This document shows, one piece after another, positions 26,057 through 34,140 of a DNA stretch of 64,000 nt. How positions within the stretch are numbered: the first letter of the stretch is position 1; the number at the start of each line of letters is the position of its first letter. The notes under the pieces are model-generated. The model worked only from the letters and a program-made list of their open reading frames with translations, was not told the DNA's origin and ran no database searches. The position numbers were made by a program, and so were the translations under genes. This DNA is from FEB-22 sp003105195 (GTDB lineage Bacteria; Pseudomonadota; Alphaproteobacteria; Rhizobiales; Xanthobacteraceae): assembly GCA_027493405.1 (NCBI GenBank), contig JAOSKV010000046.1:255066-319065 (forward strand), read 5' to 3'.

Positions 26057-27200
26057 TCAGGTTCTGCAGCCACTGTCTCTATCCCGAGACCAAGCCGGAC
26101 CTCTGGTTCGACGCGCGCGGCGTCTGCTCGGCCTGCATCGGCTTCGAGCGGCGCACCGAGGTCGACTGGGCGGCGCGCCGCGCGGAGTTCCTGCGCATCA
26201 CCGACCGCTATCGCGCGAAGGACGGTTCGAACTACGACTGCATCGTGCCGGTCTCGGGCGGCAAGGACTCGACCTACCAGGTGATCCGCCTGCTGGAGCA
26301 CGACCTCAAGCCCCTGTGCGTGACCGCGACCACGGACTCGCTCTCCGAGGTCGGCCGCCGCAACCTGCAGAACATCGCCCGGCTCGGCGTCGATCATATC
26401 GAGATCACCACCAATCCGACCCTGCGCCGCCGCATCAACCGCCTGGCGCTCGCCGAGATCGGCGACATCAGCTGGCCCGAGCACGTCACGATCTTCACGG
26501 TGCCGGTGCGCATGGCGGTGGCGATGCGGGTGCCGCTGCTGGTCTGGGGCGAGAACCCGCAGAACGAGTACGGCGGCCCCGCCACCGCGCAGGAGGACCA
26601 CGTCCTCGACCGGCGCTGGCTCGAGGAGTTCGGCGGCCTGCTCGGCCTGCGCGTCTCCGACCTCGTCGGGCTCGACGGCATCTCGCGCCGCGACCTCGTG
26701 CAGTACAGCTATCCGAGCGACGAGGAGCTCAAGGCGGTCGGCGTGACCGGGATCTATCTCGGCTACTTCTTCCCCTGGGACGGCTACCAGAACGCCCTCA
26801 TCGCCCAGGGTTCGGCTTCGAGACGCTGCCCCACATGGTGGAGGGCTCGCTCGCGGCCTACGAGAACCTCGACAACTACCAGACCGGCATCCACGACTAT
26901 TTCAAGTACCTGAAATTCGGCTTCGGCCGCGCCACCGACATCGCCAACAACCACATCCGCCGCGGCCGCCTCTCGCGCGCCGACGCGGTCGCGCTGGTGA
27001 AGCGCCACGACGGCAAGTTTCCCTGGACCTATCTGGGCCGGCCGATCGCCGAGATCCTGCGCGAGATCGACATGACGCTCGACGAGTTCCAGGCAATCTG
27101 CGACCGCTTCACCAACAAGGCGCTGTTCCGCACCGACAACCGCGGCAAGCCGGTGCGCGACCGCGACGGCAACCTCGTTCCCGTGTTCGAGCTCGCCTGA
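26053..27200 (+). CDS. N-acetyl sugar amidotransferase (PseA/WbpG family), frameshifted
   Basis: This ATP-pyrophosphatase-type amidotransferase converts an N-acetyl group to an acetamidino group. An N-terminal zinc-ribbon-like CSHCLYP...CSACIGFE precedes the PP-loop SGGKDSTYQVI near residue 75. WGENPQNEYGGP and YLGYFFPWD are further family motifs. The frame breaks near 26808-26815 (GCCCAGGGTTCGGC) and continues as FGFETLPHMVEGS to the stop at 27198-27200, giving about 382 residues. HisH-like and HisF-like genes follow, as in the WbpG-HisH-HisF system for amidino sugars. The likely product is a 7- or 5-acetamidino pseudaminic acid derivative (inference). Confidence 0.87.
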
Positions 27201-27202
27201 CC

Positions 27203-27844
27203 ATGGGCGCCGGATTGACCGTCGTCGTCGACTACGGCCTCTGCAACGTGGATTCGATGGTCCGCGCGCTGGAGGAATGCGGCGCCCAGGACGTGGAGCG
27301 CACGCGCGATCCGCGCGTCGTCGACCGGGCCGACCGGATCGTCCTGCCGGGCGTCGGCAATTTCGCGGCCGCCATGCGCAATCTCGCGGCCTGGGGCCTG
27401 CTCGACTCGATCCGCCAGCGCAGCAGCACCCGCGAGGTGCCGTTCCTCGGCGCCTGCCTCGGCATGCAGCTGATGGCGCGCGCCGGAACCGAGGGCGCGG
27501 ACAACGGCAGGCTCGAGGGCGTCGGCCTGGTGGACGGCGAGGTGATCCGGCTCGAGCGGCAGAACGCCGACGAGCGCATCCCGCATATCGGCTGGAACGA
27601 GGTGGTCGCGCGGCCGGGCTCGGTCCTGCTCGCGGGCGTCCCCGAGGCGAGCGACTTCTATTTCGTGCACAGCTATCACCTGAAGCTGGGCGACACGGCG
27701 AACGAGGCCGCGCGCACGCCCTATTGCGGCGGCTTCACCTCGGCGATCGAGCTCGCGGACCGGCCGGTCTTCGGCACCCAGTTCCATCCCGAGAAGAGCC
27801 AGAAGGCCGGCTTCCGTCTCCTGCGGAATTTCCTGGCGGCCTGA
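27203..27844 (+). CDS. hisH: HisH-like glutamine amidotransferase subunit
   Basis: This 213-residue class I glutaminase supplies ammonia from glutamine. The triad is readable: C85 in GACLGMQLM, and H195 and E197 in QFHPEKS. The oxyanion strand PGVGNF is present near residue 49. It resembles the HisH subunit of imidazole-glycerol-phosphate synthase. No other histidine genes are nearby and an amidotransferase precedes it by two bases, so it most likely serves sugar amidination. Its partner is the HisF-like protein encoded five bases downstream. Confidence 0.88.
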   Translation: MGAGLTVVVDYGLCNVDSMVRALEECGAQDVERTRDPRVVDRADRIVLPGVGNFAAAMRNLAAWGLLDSIRQRSSTREVPFLGACLGMQLMARAGTEGADNGRLEGVGLVDGEVIRLERQNADERIPHIGWNEVVARPGSVLLAGVPEASDFYFVHSYHLKLGDTANEAARTPYCGGFTSAIELADRPVFGTQFHPEKSQKAGFRLLRNFLAA

Positions 27845-27849
27845 TCCCG

Positions 27850-28608
27850 ATGCTCAAAACCCGCATCATCCCGACCCTGCTGTTCAAGGGCGTCGGCCTC
27901 GTGAAGGGCAGGGCGTTCGACTCCGGCCGCCGCGTCGGCGCGGCGCTGCAGTCGATCCGCGTCTACAATCTGCGCGAGGTGGACGAGCTGGTCTTCCTCG
28001 ACATCGCGGCGACCCCGGCCGGCGGGCGCCCGAACTTCCGCGAGATCGACGAGCTCGCCGACAACTGCTTCATGCCCATGACGGTCGGCGGCGGCGTGAA
28101 GTCGGTCGAGGACATCCGCGACCTGCTCGCGGTCGGCGCCGACAAGGTCGCGATCAACACGGCCGCGGTCGAGACCCCCGAGCTGATCCGCGACGGCGCC
28201 GCCGAGTTCGGCGCCCAATGCATCGTCGTCTCCATCGATGTGAAGCGGCGGGCGGACGGCACGCCCGAGGTCGTGACCCGTTGCGGGCAGAACCGTACCG
28301 GCCGGGATCCGGTCGCGTGGGCCCAGGAGGTGGAACGCCTCGGCGCCGGCGAGATCCTGCTCACCTCGGTCGAGCGCGACGGCACCATGTCGGGCTACGA
28401 CGTGGACCTCGTGCGCGATGTCGCGGCGGCCGTCAGCATCCCGGTGATCGCCTCGGGCGGCTGCGGCAGCTACCGGCACATGGCCGACGTGCTGAGCGGC
28501 ACGCGCGCCGGCGCCGTGGCCGCGGCCTCGATCTTCCATTTCACCGAGCAGACGCCGCGCGAGGCGAAGCGCTACCTCGCCGAGCGCGGCTTCCGGGTGC
28601 GCCTGTGA
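27850..28608 (+). CDS. hisF: HisF-like ammonia-channel subunit lacking one catalytic aspartate
   Basis: The 252-residue (beta/alpha)8 protein aligns from its first residue with HisF. The first catalytic Asp of HisF (Asp11, in CLDVKDG) is replaced: residues 9-14 read TLLFKG with Leu at 11. The second catalytic Asp is retained as D130 (VVSIDVKR). The phosphate-binding glycines (GGGVKS; ASGGCGS) remain. Loss of Asp11 argues against histidine-biosynthetic cyclase activity and for a role as ammonia conduit to the sugar amidotransferase, as known for HisF paralogues of the WbpG type. The stop overlaps the next GTG start. Confidence 0.88.
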   Translation: MLKTRIIPTLLFKGVGLVKGRAFDSGRRVGAALQSIRVYNLREVDELVFLDIAATPAGGRPNFREIDELADNCFMPMTVGGGVKSVEDIRDLLAVGADKVAINTAAVETPELIRDGAAEFGAQCIVVSIDVKRRADGTPEVVTRCGQNRTGRDPVAWAQEVERLGAGEILLTSVERDGTMSGYDVDLVRDVAAAVSIPVIASGGCGSYRHMADVLSGTRAGAVAAASIFHFTEQTPREAKRYLAERGFRVRL

Positions 28609-29330
28609 CCACCGCCGTGATCGTCCAGGCCCGCATGGGCTCGACCCGGCTGCCCGGCAAGGTGATGGAGCCGATCGAGGGACGCCCGGTCCTCGCCCAC
28701 GTGCTGACGCGGTGCGCGGCCATCGCGGGCAGCGACCTCGTCGTGTGCGCGGTCCCCGACAGCGGCGAAAGCGCGCCGCTCGAGGCGGTCGCCCGCGATT
28801 GCGGCGCCCGGGTGCACCGCGGCCCGGAGACCGACGTGCTGGGCCGCTATCTCGGCGCCGCGCGCGCCGTCGGGGCCGACGTCGTCATGCGGGTCACATC
28901 GGACTGTCCGCTGATCGACCCCGAGATCTGCGGCGCCGTCCTCGCCCTGCGGGCGCGCGAGGACGCCGGCTATGCGGCCAACAACATGCCGCGCAGCTTT
29001 CCCCACGGGCTCGACTGCGAGGCGTTCACGACCGCGGCGCTCGCGGAAGCCGACCGCAGCACCCGGGAGCCCTATGACCGCGAGCATGTCACGCCGTGGC
29101 TGCGGCGCGCGCCCCAGGTCGCGCGCGCGAACCTCGCGTCCCGCGACCCCGCCCTGGAGCGGCACCGCTGGACCCTCGATTTCCCCGAGGACCTCGCCTT
29201 CTTCCGCGCGGTCTTCGCGGCGCTGCCGCGCGGCAGCCGCGGGCTCATGGACGACGTCCTCGCCGTGATCGCGGCGCATCCCGGCATCGCCGACATCAAC
29301 GCCTGCCACCGCCGGGCCGCCACGGCCTGA
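28605..29330 (+). CDS. pseF: SpsF/PseF-type cytidylyltransferase
   Basis: The 241-residue nucleotidyltransferase begins VIVQARMGSTRLPGKVM, the classical CMP-sugar synthetase motif of the SpsF/PseF branch. RVTSDCPLIDPEI carries the metal-binding acidic residues. Later HRWTLDFPEDLAFF matches the family. In a pseudaminic acid locus it should activate Pse with CTP to CMP-Pse, as PseF does. It begins with GTG overlapping the HisF-like stop. A second, NeuA-like cytidylyltransferase is encoded at 40691, so the two may activate different nonulosonic acids. Confidence 0.83.
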   Translation: MTTAVIVQARMGSTRLPGKVMEPIEGRPVLAHVLTRCAAIAGSDLVVCAVPDSGESAPLEAVARDCGARVHRGPETDVLGRYLGAARAVGADVVMRVTSDCPLIDPEICGAVLALRAREDAGYAANNMPRSFPHGLDCEAFTTAALAEADRSTREPYDREHVTPWLRRAPQVARANLASRDPALERHRWTLDFPEDLAFFRAVFAALPRGSRGLMDDVLAVIAAHPGIADINACHRRAATA

Positions 29331-29345
29331 CCAGCGAGGCCTCGC

Positions 29346-29975
29346 ATGACCAGCTCCACTCCCCAGGCCGAATTCTGGCGCGGCGATTTCGGCAACGCCT
29401 ATACGGACCGCAACGTCGCGTCGCCCGCGCAGATGCAGGCGCGCCTCGCGCTGTGGTCGGAAATCCTCTCCCACACGATCTCGGCGCCCCCGGCCACGAT
29501 CCTGGAGGTGGGCGCGAATCTCGGCATCAACCTGCGCGCCCTGCGGCTGCTCTCCTCGGCCCGCTGCCTCGCGCTCGAGCCCAACGACAAGGCGCGTGCG
29601 ATCCTGGTGCGGGACGGCGTCGTCGCGGCCGAGGACGTGTGCGGCGGGCTCGCCTCCGAGATCCCGTTTCCGGACGGCGCCGCGGATCTCGCGTTCACGT
29701 CGGGGGTGCTGATCCACATTCATCCCGATCACCTGGCCGCCTCGCTCGGCGAGATCCATCGCTGTGCCCGACGCTGGATCGCCTGCGTCGAATACTTCTC
29801 CGACAAGCCCGAGACGATTCCCTATCGGGGACACGAGGAGCGCCTGTTCAAGCGCGACTTCGGCGGCCTGTGGATGGACACGTTTCCCGACCTGCGGATC
29901 GTCGCCTACGGCTTCGCCTGGAAGCGCGTGACCGGGCTCGACAACCTCACCTGGTGGCTGTTCGAGAAGCCGTGA
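29346..29975 (+). CDS. pseudaminic acid biosynthesis-associated methylase
   Basis: The 209-residue class I methyltransferase has the SAM-binding LEVGANLGINLRAL near residue 52, LALEPNDKA, and FTSGVLIHIHPDHL, a pattern of the methylase family tied to pseudaminic acid loci. YFSDKPETIPYRGHEERLFKRDF is another family-like segment. It probably methylates the nonulosonic acid or a precursor, possibly the amidino or an N-acyl group; the position cannot be inferred. The stop overlaps the PseG-PseH start (TGATG). Confidence 0.82.
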   Translation: MTSSTPQAEFWRGDFGNAYTDRNVASPAQMQARLALWSEILSHTISAPPATILEVGANLGINLRALRLLSSARCLALEPNDKARAILVRDGVVAAEDVCGGLASEIPFPDGAADLAFTSGVLIHIHPDHLAASLGEIHRCARRWIACVEYFSDKPETIPYRGHEERLFKRDFGGLWMDTFPDLRIVAYGFAWKRVTGLDNLTWWLFEKP

Positions 29976-31420
29976 TGCGGGCGCTGTTTCGCTGCGATGC
30001 CTCGGTCGGCGTCGGGATCGGCCACGTGATGCGCTGTCTCGCCTTCGCGGACACGCTGCGCTGGGCCGGCTGGTCCTGCGCTTTCGCGACCGGGCCCGAG
30101 ACCCTCCGCGCCGTGCCGGCGCTCGCGAGCTCCGGCGTCGCGATGCGTCCGGCGGAAGACGCGCGCCTCGATGTCGCGGATGCGACCCTGATGGTCGTCG
30201 ACCACTACGGCCTCGATGCCGGCTTCGAGCGGCAGGCGCGCGCGCAGGGCGCCACCGTCGTCGTGTTCGACGACCTGGCCGACCGACCGCACGACTGCGC
30301 GATCCTGGTCGATCCGACGCCCGGCCGGCTGGCGGACGACTACCGGGACCGGGTTCCCGGATCCTGCCGCCTGATGCTCGGGCCGAAGCACGCCATCCTT
30401 CACGAGCGCTGGCTCGCGCGCCGCCCGGATGCCCTGGCGCGCCTCGCGCAGCCGCGGCCGGTGGAGCGCATCGTCGTCTCCATGGGCGGAACCGATCCGC
30501 GCGACGCCACCAGCCGGGTGCTCGCCGCACTGGCGCAGGCGAAGCTCGGCGTCCATGTCGACGTCATCCTCGGAGCCGGCGCGCCGCAGCTCGCCCGCAT
30601 CGCCGGCATGGTCGGCCCGGGCGTGACGCTGCATGTCGATCCGCCCGATCCGGCCGCGATCGCCGCGACGGCGGATCTCGCCATCGGCGCGCCCGGCACC
30701 TCGAGCTTCGAGCGCGCCGCGCTCGGGCTCCCCGCGATCCTGATCCCGCTCGCGGACAACCAGCGCTTCGTGGCCGCCGCATTCGCGGCCGGCGGGGCGG
30801 CCGAGATCGTGCCGGCCGAGTGCCTGGACGATCCGGCGGGGCTGGCGGCGCGCATGGCGGCGCTGACAGCCGATGCCGGGCGTCGCATCGCCATGTCGCG
30901 CAAGGCCGCCGCGCTGACCGACGGACGCGGCTCTCTGCGGCTGCTGACGGCGGTCGCCGGAGACGAGCCGTCGAAGGGTGGCGCGCCGGTGCGGCTGCGT
31001 CTCGCCGAGACCGAGGACGAGGCGTGGCTGCTCGACCTGCAGCGGCAGGAGACGACCCGCCGCCACGCGCGCAACCCGGCGGTCCCCGGACCGACGGAGC
31101 ACGCGGCCTGGTTCGCCGGCATCCTGAACGATCCCGCGCGGCTGCTGGCGCTCGCGGAGGTCGACGGGGTCGCGGCCGGCATGGTCCGCCTCGATCGCCT
31201 TGCGGAAGAGGCGGCGAGCTTCGAGGTTTCGATCGCGATCGAGAGCCGCCGGCACGGGGAGGGCATCGGCCGCGCCGCCTTGGCGCTGGTGCGGCGCCTC
31301 GCGCCGGGCGTCGACCTGGTCGCGACCGTGATGCCCGGGAACCGTCCTTCGCTCGCGCTGTTCGCATCCGCCGGCTACCGGCCGGAGGGACGCGACCGCT
31401 ACCGGAGCCGCGCCGCGTGA
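29975..31420 (+). CDS. pseG: PseG-PseH fusion: UDP-sugar hydrolase plus N-acetyltransferase
   Basis: This 481-residue protein joins two steps normally made by separate proteins. Residues 1-about 325 are PseG: GIGHVMRC with H17, the catalytic histidine position of PseG; VVFDDLADRPHDC; SMGGTDPRDATS; and GAPGTSSFERAALGLP in the nucleotide-binding half. Residues about 335-481 are a GNAT domain (RLRLAETEDEAWLLDLQRQE, RRHGEGIGRAAL acetyl-CoA site, MPGNRPSLALFASAGYRPEG) matching PseH, which acetylates the 4-amino group before PseG removes UDP. The frame is continuous with no break at the junction, so the fusion is not a frameshift product. The stop overlaps the pseI GTG. Confidence 0.88.
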   Translation: MRALFRCDASVGVGIGHVMRCLAFADTLRWAGWSCAFATGPETLRAVPALASSGVAMRPAEDARLDVADATLMVVDHYGLDAGFERQARAQGATVVVFDDLADRPHDCAILVDPTPGRLADDYRDRVPGSCRLMLGPKHAILHERWLARRPDALARLAQPRPVERIVVSMGGTDPRDATSRVLAALAQAKLGVHVDVILGAGAPQLARIAGMVGPGVTLHVDPPDPAAIAATADLAIGAPGTSSFERAALGLPAILIPLADNQRFVAAAFAAGGAAEIVPAECLDDPAGLAARMAALTADAGRRIAMSRKAAALTDGRGSLRLLTAVAGDEPSKGGAPVRLRLAETEDEAWLLDLQRQETTRRHARNPAVPGPTEHAAWFAGILNDPARLLALAEVDGVAAGMVRLDRLAEEAASFEVSIAIESRRHGEGIGRAALALVRRLAPGVDLVATVMPGNRPSLALFASAGYRPEGRDRYRSRAA

Positions 31421-32490
31421 CCGCGAGCCTGTCCATCGCGGGCCGCGCGATCGGGGCGGGGCAGCCGCCCTATGTGATCGCCGAGCTGTCCGGCAACCAC
31501 AACGGCGAGATCGGCCGCGCCGTCCGGCTGATCGAGGCCGCCAGGGAAGCGGGCGCCGACGCCGTCAAGCTGCAGACCTATACGGCCGACACCATCACGA
31601 TCGACCACGCGGGACCGGGATTCGTCGTCGAGGGCGGGCTCTGGCACGGGCGCAAGCTCCACGATCTCTATCGCGAGGCGCACACGCCCTGGGACTGGCA
31701 TCCGGCCCTGTTCGAGCACGCGCGCAAGCTGGGGATCGCCTGCTTCTCCTCGCCCTTCGACCCGACCGCCATCGAGCTGCTCGAGCGCCTGGGCGCGCCG
31801 GCCTACAAGATCGCCTCTTTCGAGATCGTCGACACGCCGCTGATCCGCCGCGCGGCCGAAACCGGCAAGCCGCTCATCATCTCGACCGGCATGGCGGCGG
31901 CGGACGAGATCGCCGAAGCCGTGGCCGCGGCGCGCGAGGCCGGCGGCGATCCGGACCTGGTGCTGCTGCATTGCGTATCCGGCTATCCGACGCCCGCCGA
32001 GGAGGCGAACCTCCTGCGCATTCCGGCGCTCGCCGCCGCCTTCGCGGTGCCGGTCGGCCTGTCGGACCACACGCTCGGCATCGAGGTCGCGATCGCCGCC
32101 GTCGCACTCGGCGCGGTGGTGATCGAGAAGCACGTGACCCTGGCGCGGGCGGATGGCGGCCCGGACGCCGCCTTCTCGCTCGAGCCGCACGAGCTCGCCG
32201 CGCTGGTGAAGGGCGTGCGCACGGCCCATGCCGCGCTCGGGCGCGCCGACTACGGCCGCGCCGAGAGCGAGAAGGGCAACATGGCGTTCCGTCGCTCGCT
32301 CTACGTGGTAGAGGACGTCGCCGCCGGCGAGGCGTTCACCCAGGCCAATGTGCGCTCGATCCGCCCGGGTTACGGGCTTGCGCCCAAGTACCTGCCGGAT
32401 GTTCTCGGCAAGCATGCGCGCGCGGCGATTCCGCGCGGCACGCCCCTCAGCCGTGCGCTGATCGCCGAGCCGATGGCCGGAGAGTCCTGA
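31417..32490 (+). CDS. pseI: pseudaminic acid synthase
   Basis: PseI condenses phosphoenolpyruvate with the 6-deoxy-AltdiNAc sugar to give pseudaminic acid. The 357-residue protein has the NeuB-type barrel (YVIAELSGNHNG near 18, GADAVKLQTYTADT near 45, CFSSPFD, PAYKIASFEI, HCVSGYPTP, GLSDHTLGIE, VIEKHVTL) and a C-terminal SAF antifreeze-like domain (NMAFRRSLYVVEDVAAGE to the end). The SGNHNG and FDPTAIELLE forms fit PseI better than NeuB. GTG start overlaps the PseG-PseH stop. It completes the route from pseB. Confidence 0.92.
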   Translation: MTASLSIAGRAIGAGQPPYVIAELSGNHNGEIGRAVRLIEAAREAGADAVKLQTYTADTITIDHAGPGFVVEGGLWHGRKLHDLYREAHTPWDWHPALFEHARKLGIACFSSPFDPTAIELLERLGAPAYKIASFEIVDTPLIRRAAETGKPLIISTGMAAADEIAEAVAAAREAGGDPDLVLLHCVSGYPTPAEEANLLRIPALAAAFAVPVGLSDHTLGIEVAIAAVALGAVVIEKHVTLARADGGPDAAFSLEPHELAALVKGVRTAHAALGRADYGRAESEKGNMAFRRSLYVVEDVAAGEAFTQANVRSIRPGYGLAPKYLPDVLGKHARAAIPRGTPLSRALIAEPMAGES

Positions 32491-34140
32491 GTGCGTCCCC
32501 TCTCGCATTATTTCGATCCGGGCCGCTGGCAGCGCTTCGCGGCCGGCCAGATCGAGGTGATGCGCCGTCGGCGCGGCGACGATCGTCTCGACGCCTTCCT
32601 GGCGGAGCTCGGACCCGTGCGCCACGCGACCGGCGAGGGCGTCGTGATCGCGGACGCGATGTATCACAGCCCCAACCACTACTTCCGCCTGCGGATGTTC
32701 GTCGAGGCGCTGGCCGCGCGCGGGGAGGCCTTCCGGCTGCTCGGGCTGCTGCGCCGCAAGGACGATCTCCGCCCGCGGCGCGCGCTCGAGCGCATCGGCT
32801 TCTCCGAATTCTTCGTGCTCGAGGACGATGGCGAGCATCGCGCCGCCGATTTCACGGCCGAGGCCGACGCGCTGCTGTCGGGCGCGGCGAGCCACGCCGA
32901 CCTTCTCGCACTGCGGCTGCCGCACGACCTGCCGGCCTATGTCTGGTACGACACCGCCCTCAAGGTCGCGACCCATCCGCAGCCGCCGCTCGATCATCCG
33001 GTCTGGCGCACGACCCTCGCCGAGACGCTGAGGAATCTCGCGATCCATGCGCGCGAGCTGGCGCGCCGCCGCGTCGCGCATGTCGTGCTCAGCCACCCTT
33101 GGAAGTCCGAATGGGCGGCGCTCGTCTGGCTGGCCCTGGGGAGCGGCGTGCCGGTCCACTACGTCACGTCGCATACCGAGGGGCTTCGCGTGCGGCGCTT
33201 CCGCTCGCGGGCGGACTACCTCGACCCGGTCGAGCACCTGCCCTACCGGCAGTTCGCCGCGCTCGACCCGCAGGCGCGGGCGCGCCTGGCCGCGCTCGGT
33301 CACGCCGCCTTCGCGCGGCGCGCCAGCGGACAGTCGACCGATATCAATGCCCGGTCCGCCTATCGCCCCGACTTGCGGATCGCCGACCGCCGTGCGGCGC
33401 GTCTCGCGCTCAGCGGCCAGGCCGAACGCCCCGCGGTCCTGGTGCTGGGACATGTCTGGTACGATTTCCCGCATTCCTTCGGGATGACCAACTTCACGGA
33501 CTTCCTCGACTGGACACAGGTCACGCTCGCCGCGATCCACGACTGCCGCGAGGCCGTCTGGCTGCTCAAGCCGCATCCGACCGAACGCTGGTACGGCCGC
33601 TTCTTCCTTGCGCAGGTCGCGCGCGACCTGCCGGACCACGTGCGCCTGCTGCCGATCGACACCGACGCGGCGACCGCCTTCGCGGCGGCGGATGCGGTGG
33701 TCACGGTGCACGGGACCGGCGGTCTCGAGGCGGTGGCCGCCGGCGTGCCGGCGATCTTCGCGGATCGCAGCTACTACTCGGACTGGGACCTCGGCGCGCA
33801 GGCGGCGAGCCGCGAGGACTATGTGCGGCTGCTGCGGCAGGCGCATCGTCTTCCCGCGCCCGATCGGGACCGGCGCGACCGCGCCGCCGCCTGTTTCGCG
33901 CTCTCGGTCGGCGAGCCGCCGCCCGAGACGGGCGCGCTGCGGATCAGCTGCGATTCCCTCGGCTCGCGGCTCTATGACGAGATCATGGACCGCTGGTCGC
34001 GCGACCCGGCTGCCATTCGGGCCGAGCGCGATCGCCTGGCCGCGTTCCTCGGCCAGGACGCGGTCGATTCCTTCGCGGCCTACCACCTGACCCGCACGCT
34101 GGCGGACGTGCGGCCCGTCGACCGAATGGCATGGACGTGA
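32491..34140 (+). CDS. putative GT-B glycosyltransferase / capsule-type surface carbohydrate protein
   Basis: The 549-residue soluble protein starts with GTG directly after the pseI stop. The C-terminal half has KPHPTERWYG, then VTVHGTGGLEAVAAGVPAIFAD, the nucleotide-sugar-binding arrangement seen in capsular-polysaccharide (KpsS/KpsC-like) GT-B enzymes. The N-terminal half contains MYHSPNHYFRLRMFVEALAARGE, an unplaced segment. I do not recognise a named family with confidence. Its place right after the CMP-Pse genes makes it a candidate nonulosonate transferase. The next gene overlaps it by 10 bp. Confidence 0.65.
   Translation: MRPLSHYFDPGRWQRFAAGQIEVMRRRRGDDRLDAFLAELGPVRHATGEGVVIADAMYHSPNHYFRLRMFVEALAARGEAFRLLGLLRRKDDLRPRRALERIGFSEFFVLEDDGEHRAADFTAEADALLSGAASHADLLALRLPHDLPAYVWYDTALKVATHPQPPLDHPVWRTTLAETLRNLAIHARELARRRVAHVVLSHPWKSEWAALVWLALGSGVPVHYVTSHTEGLRVRRFRSRADYLDPVEHLPYRQFAALDPQARARLAALGHAAFARRASGQSTDINARSAYRPDLRIADRRAARLALSGQAERPAVLVLGHVWYDFPHSFGMTNFTDFLDWTQVTLAAIHDCREAVWLLKPHPTERWYGRFFLAQVARDLPDHVRLLPIDTDAATAFAAADAVVTVHGTGGLEAVAAGVPAIFADRSYYSDWDLGAQAASREDYVRLLRQAHRLPAPDRDRRDRAAACFALSVGEPPPETGALRISCDSLGSRLYDEIMDRWSRDPAAIRAERDRLAAFLGQDAVDSFAAYHLTRTLADVRPVDRMAWT

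Noticed and set aside
27203..28608. Histidine biosynthesis operon
   Set aside because: Only HisH-like and HisF-like genes are present, HisF lacks Asp11, and a sugar amidotransferase is directly upstream.
31399..34086. A minus-strand open frame of 895 codons
   Set aside because: It lies opposite pseI and the glycosyltransferase-like gene and is rich in Arg, Gly and Glu as expected for antisense of high-GC coding DNA. No family motif is present.
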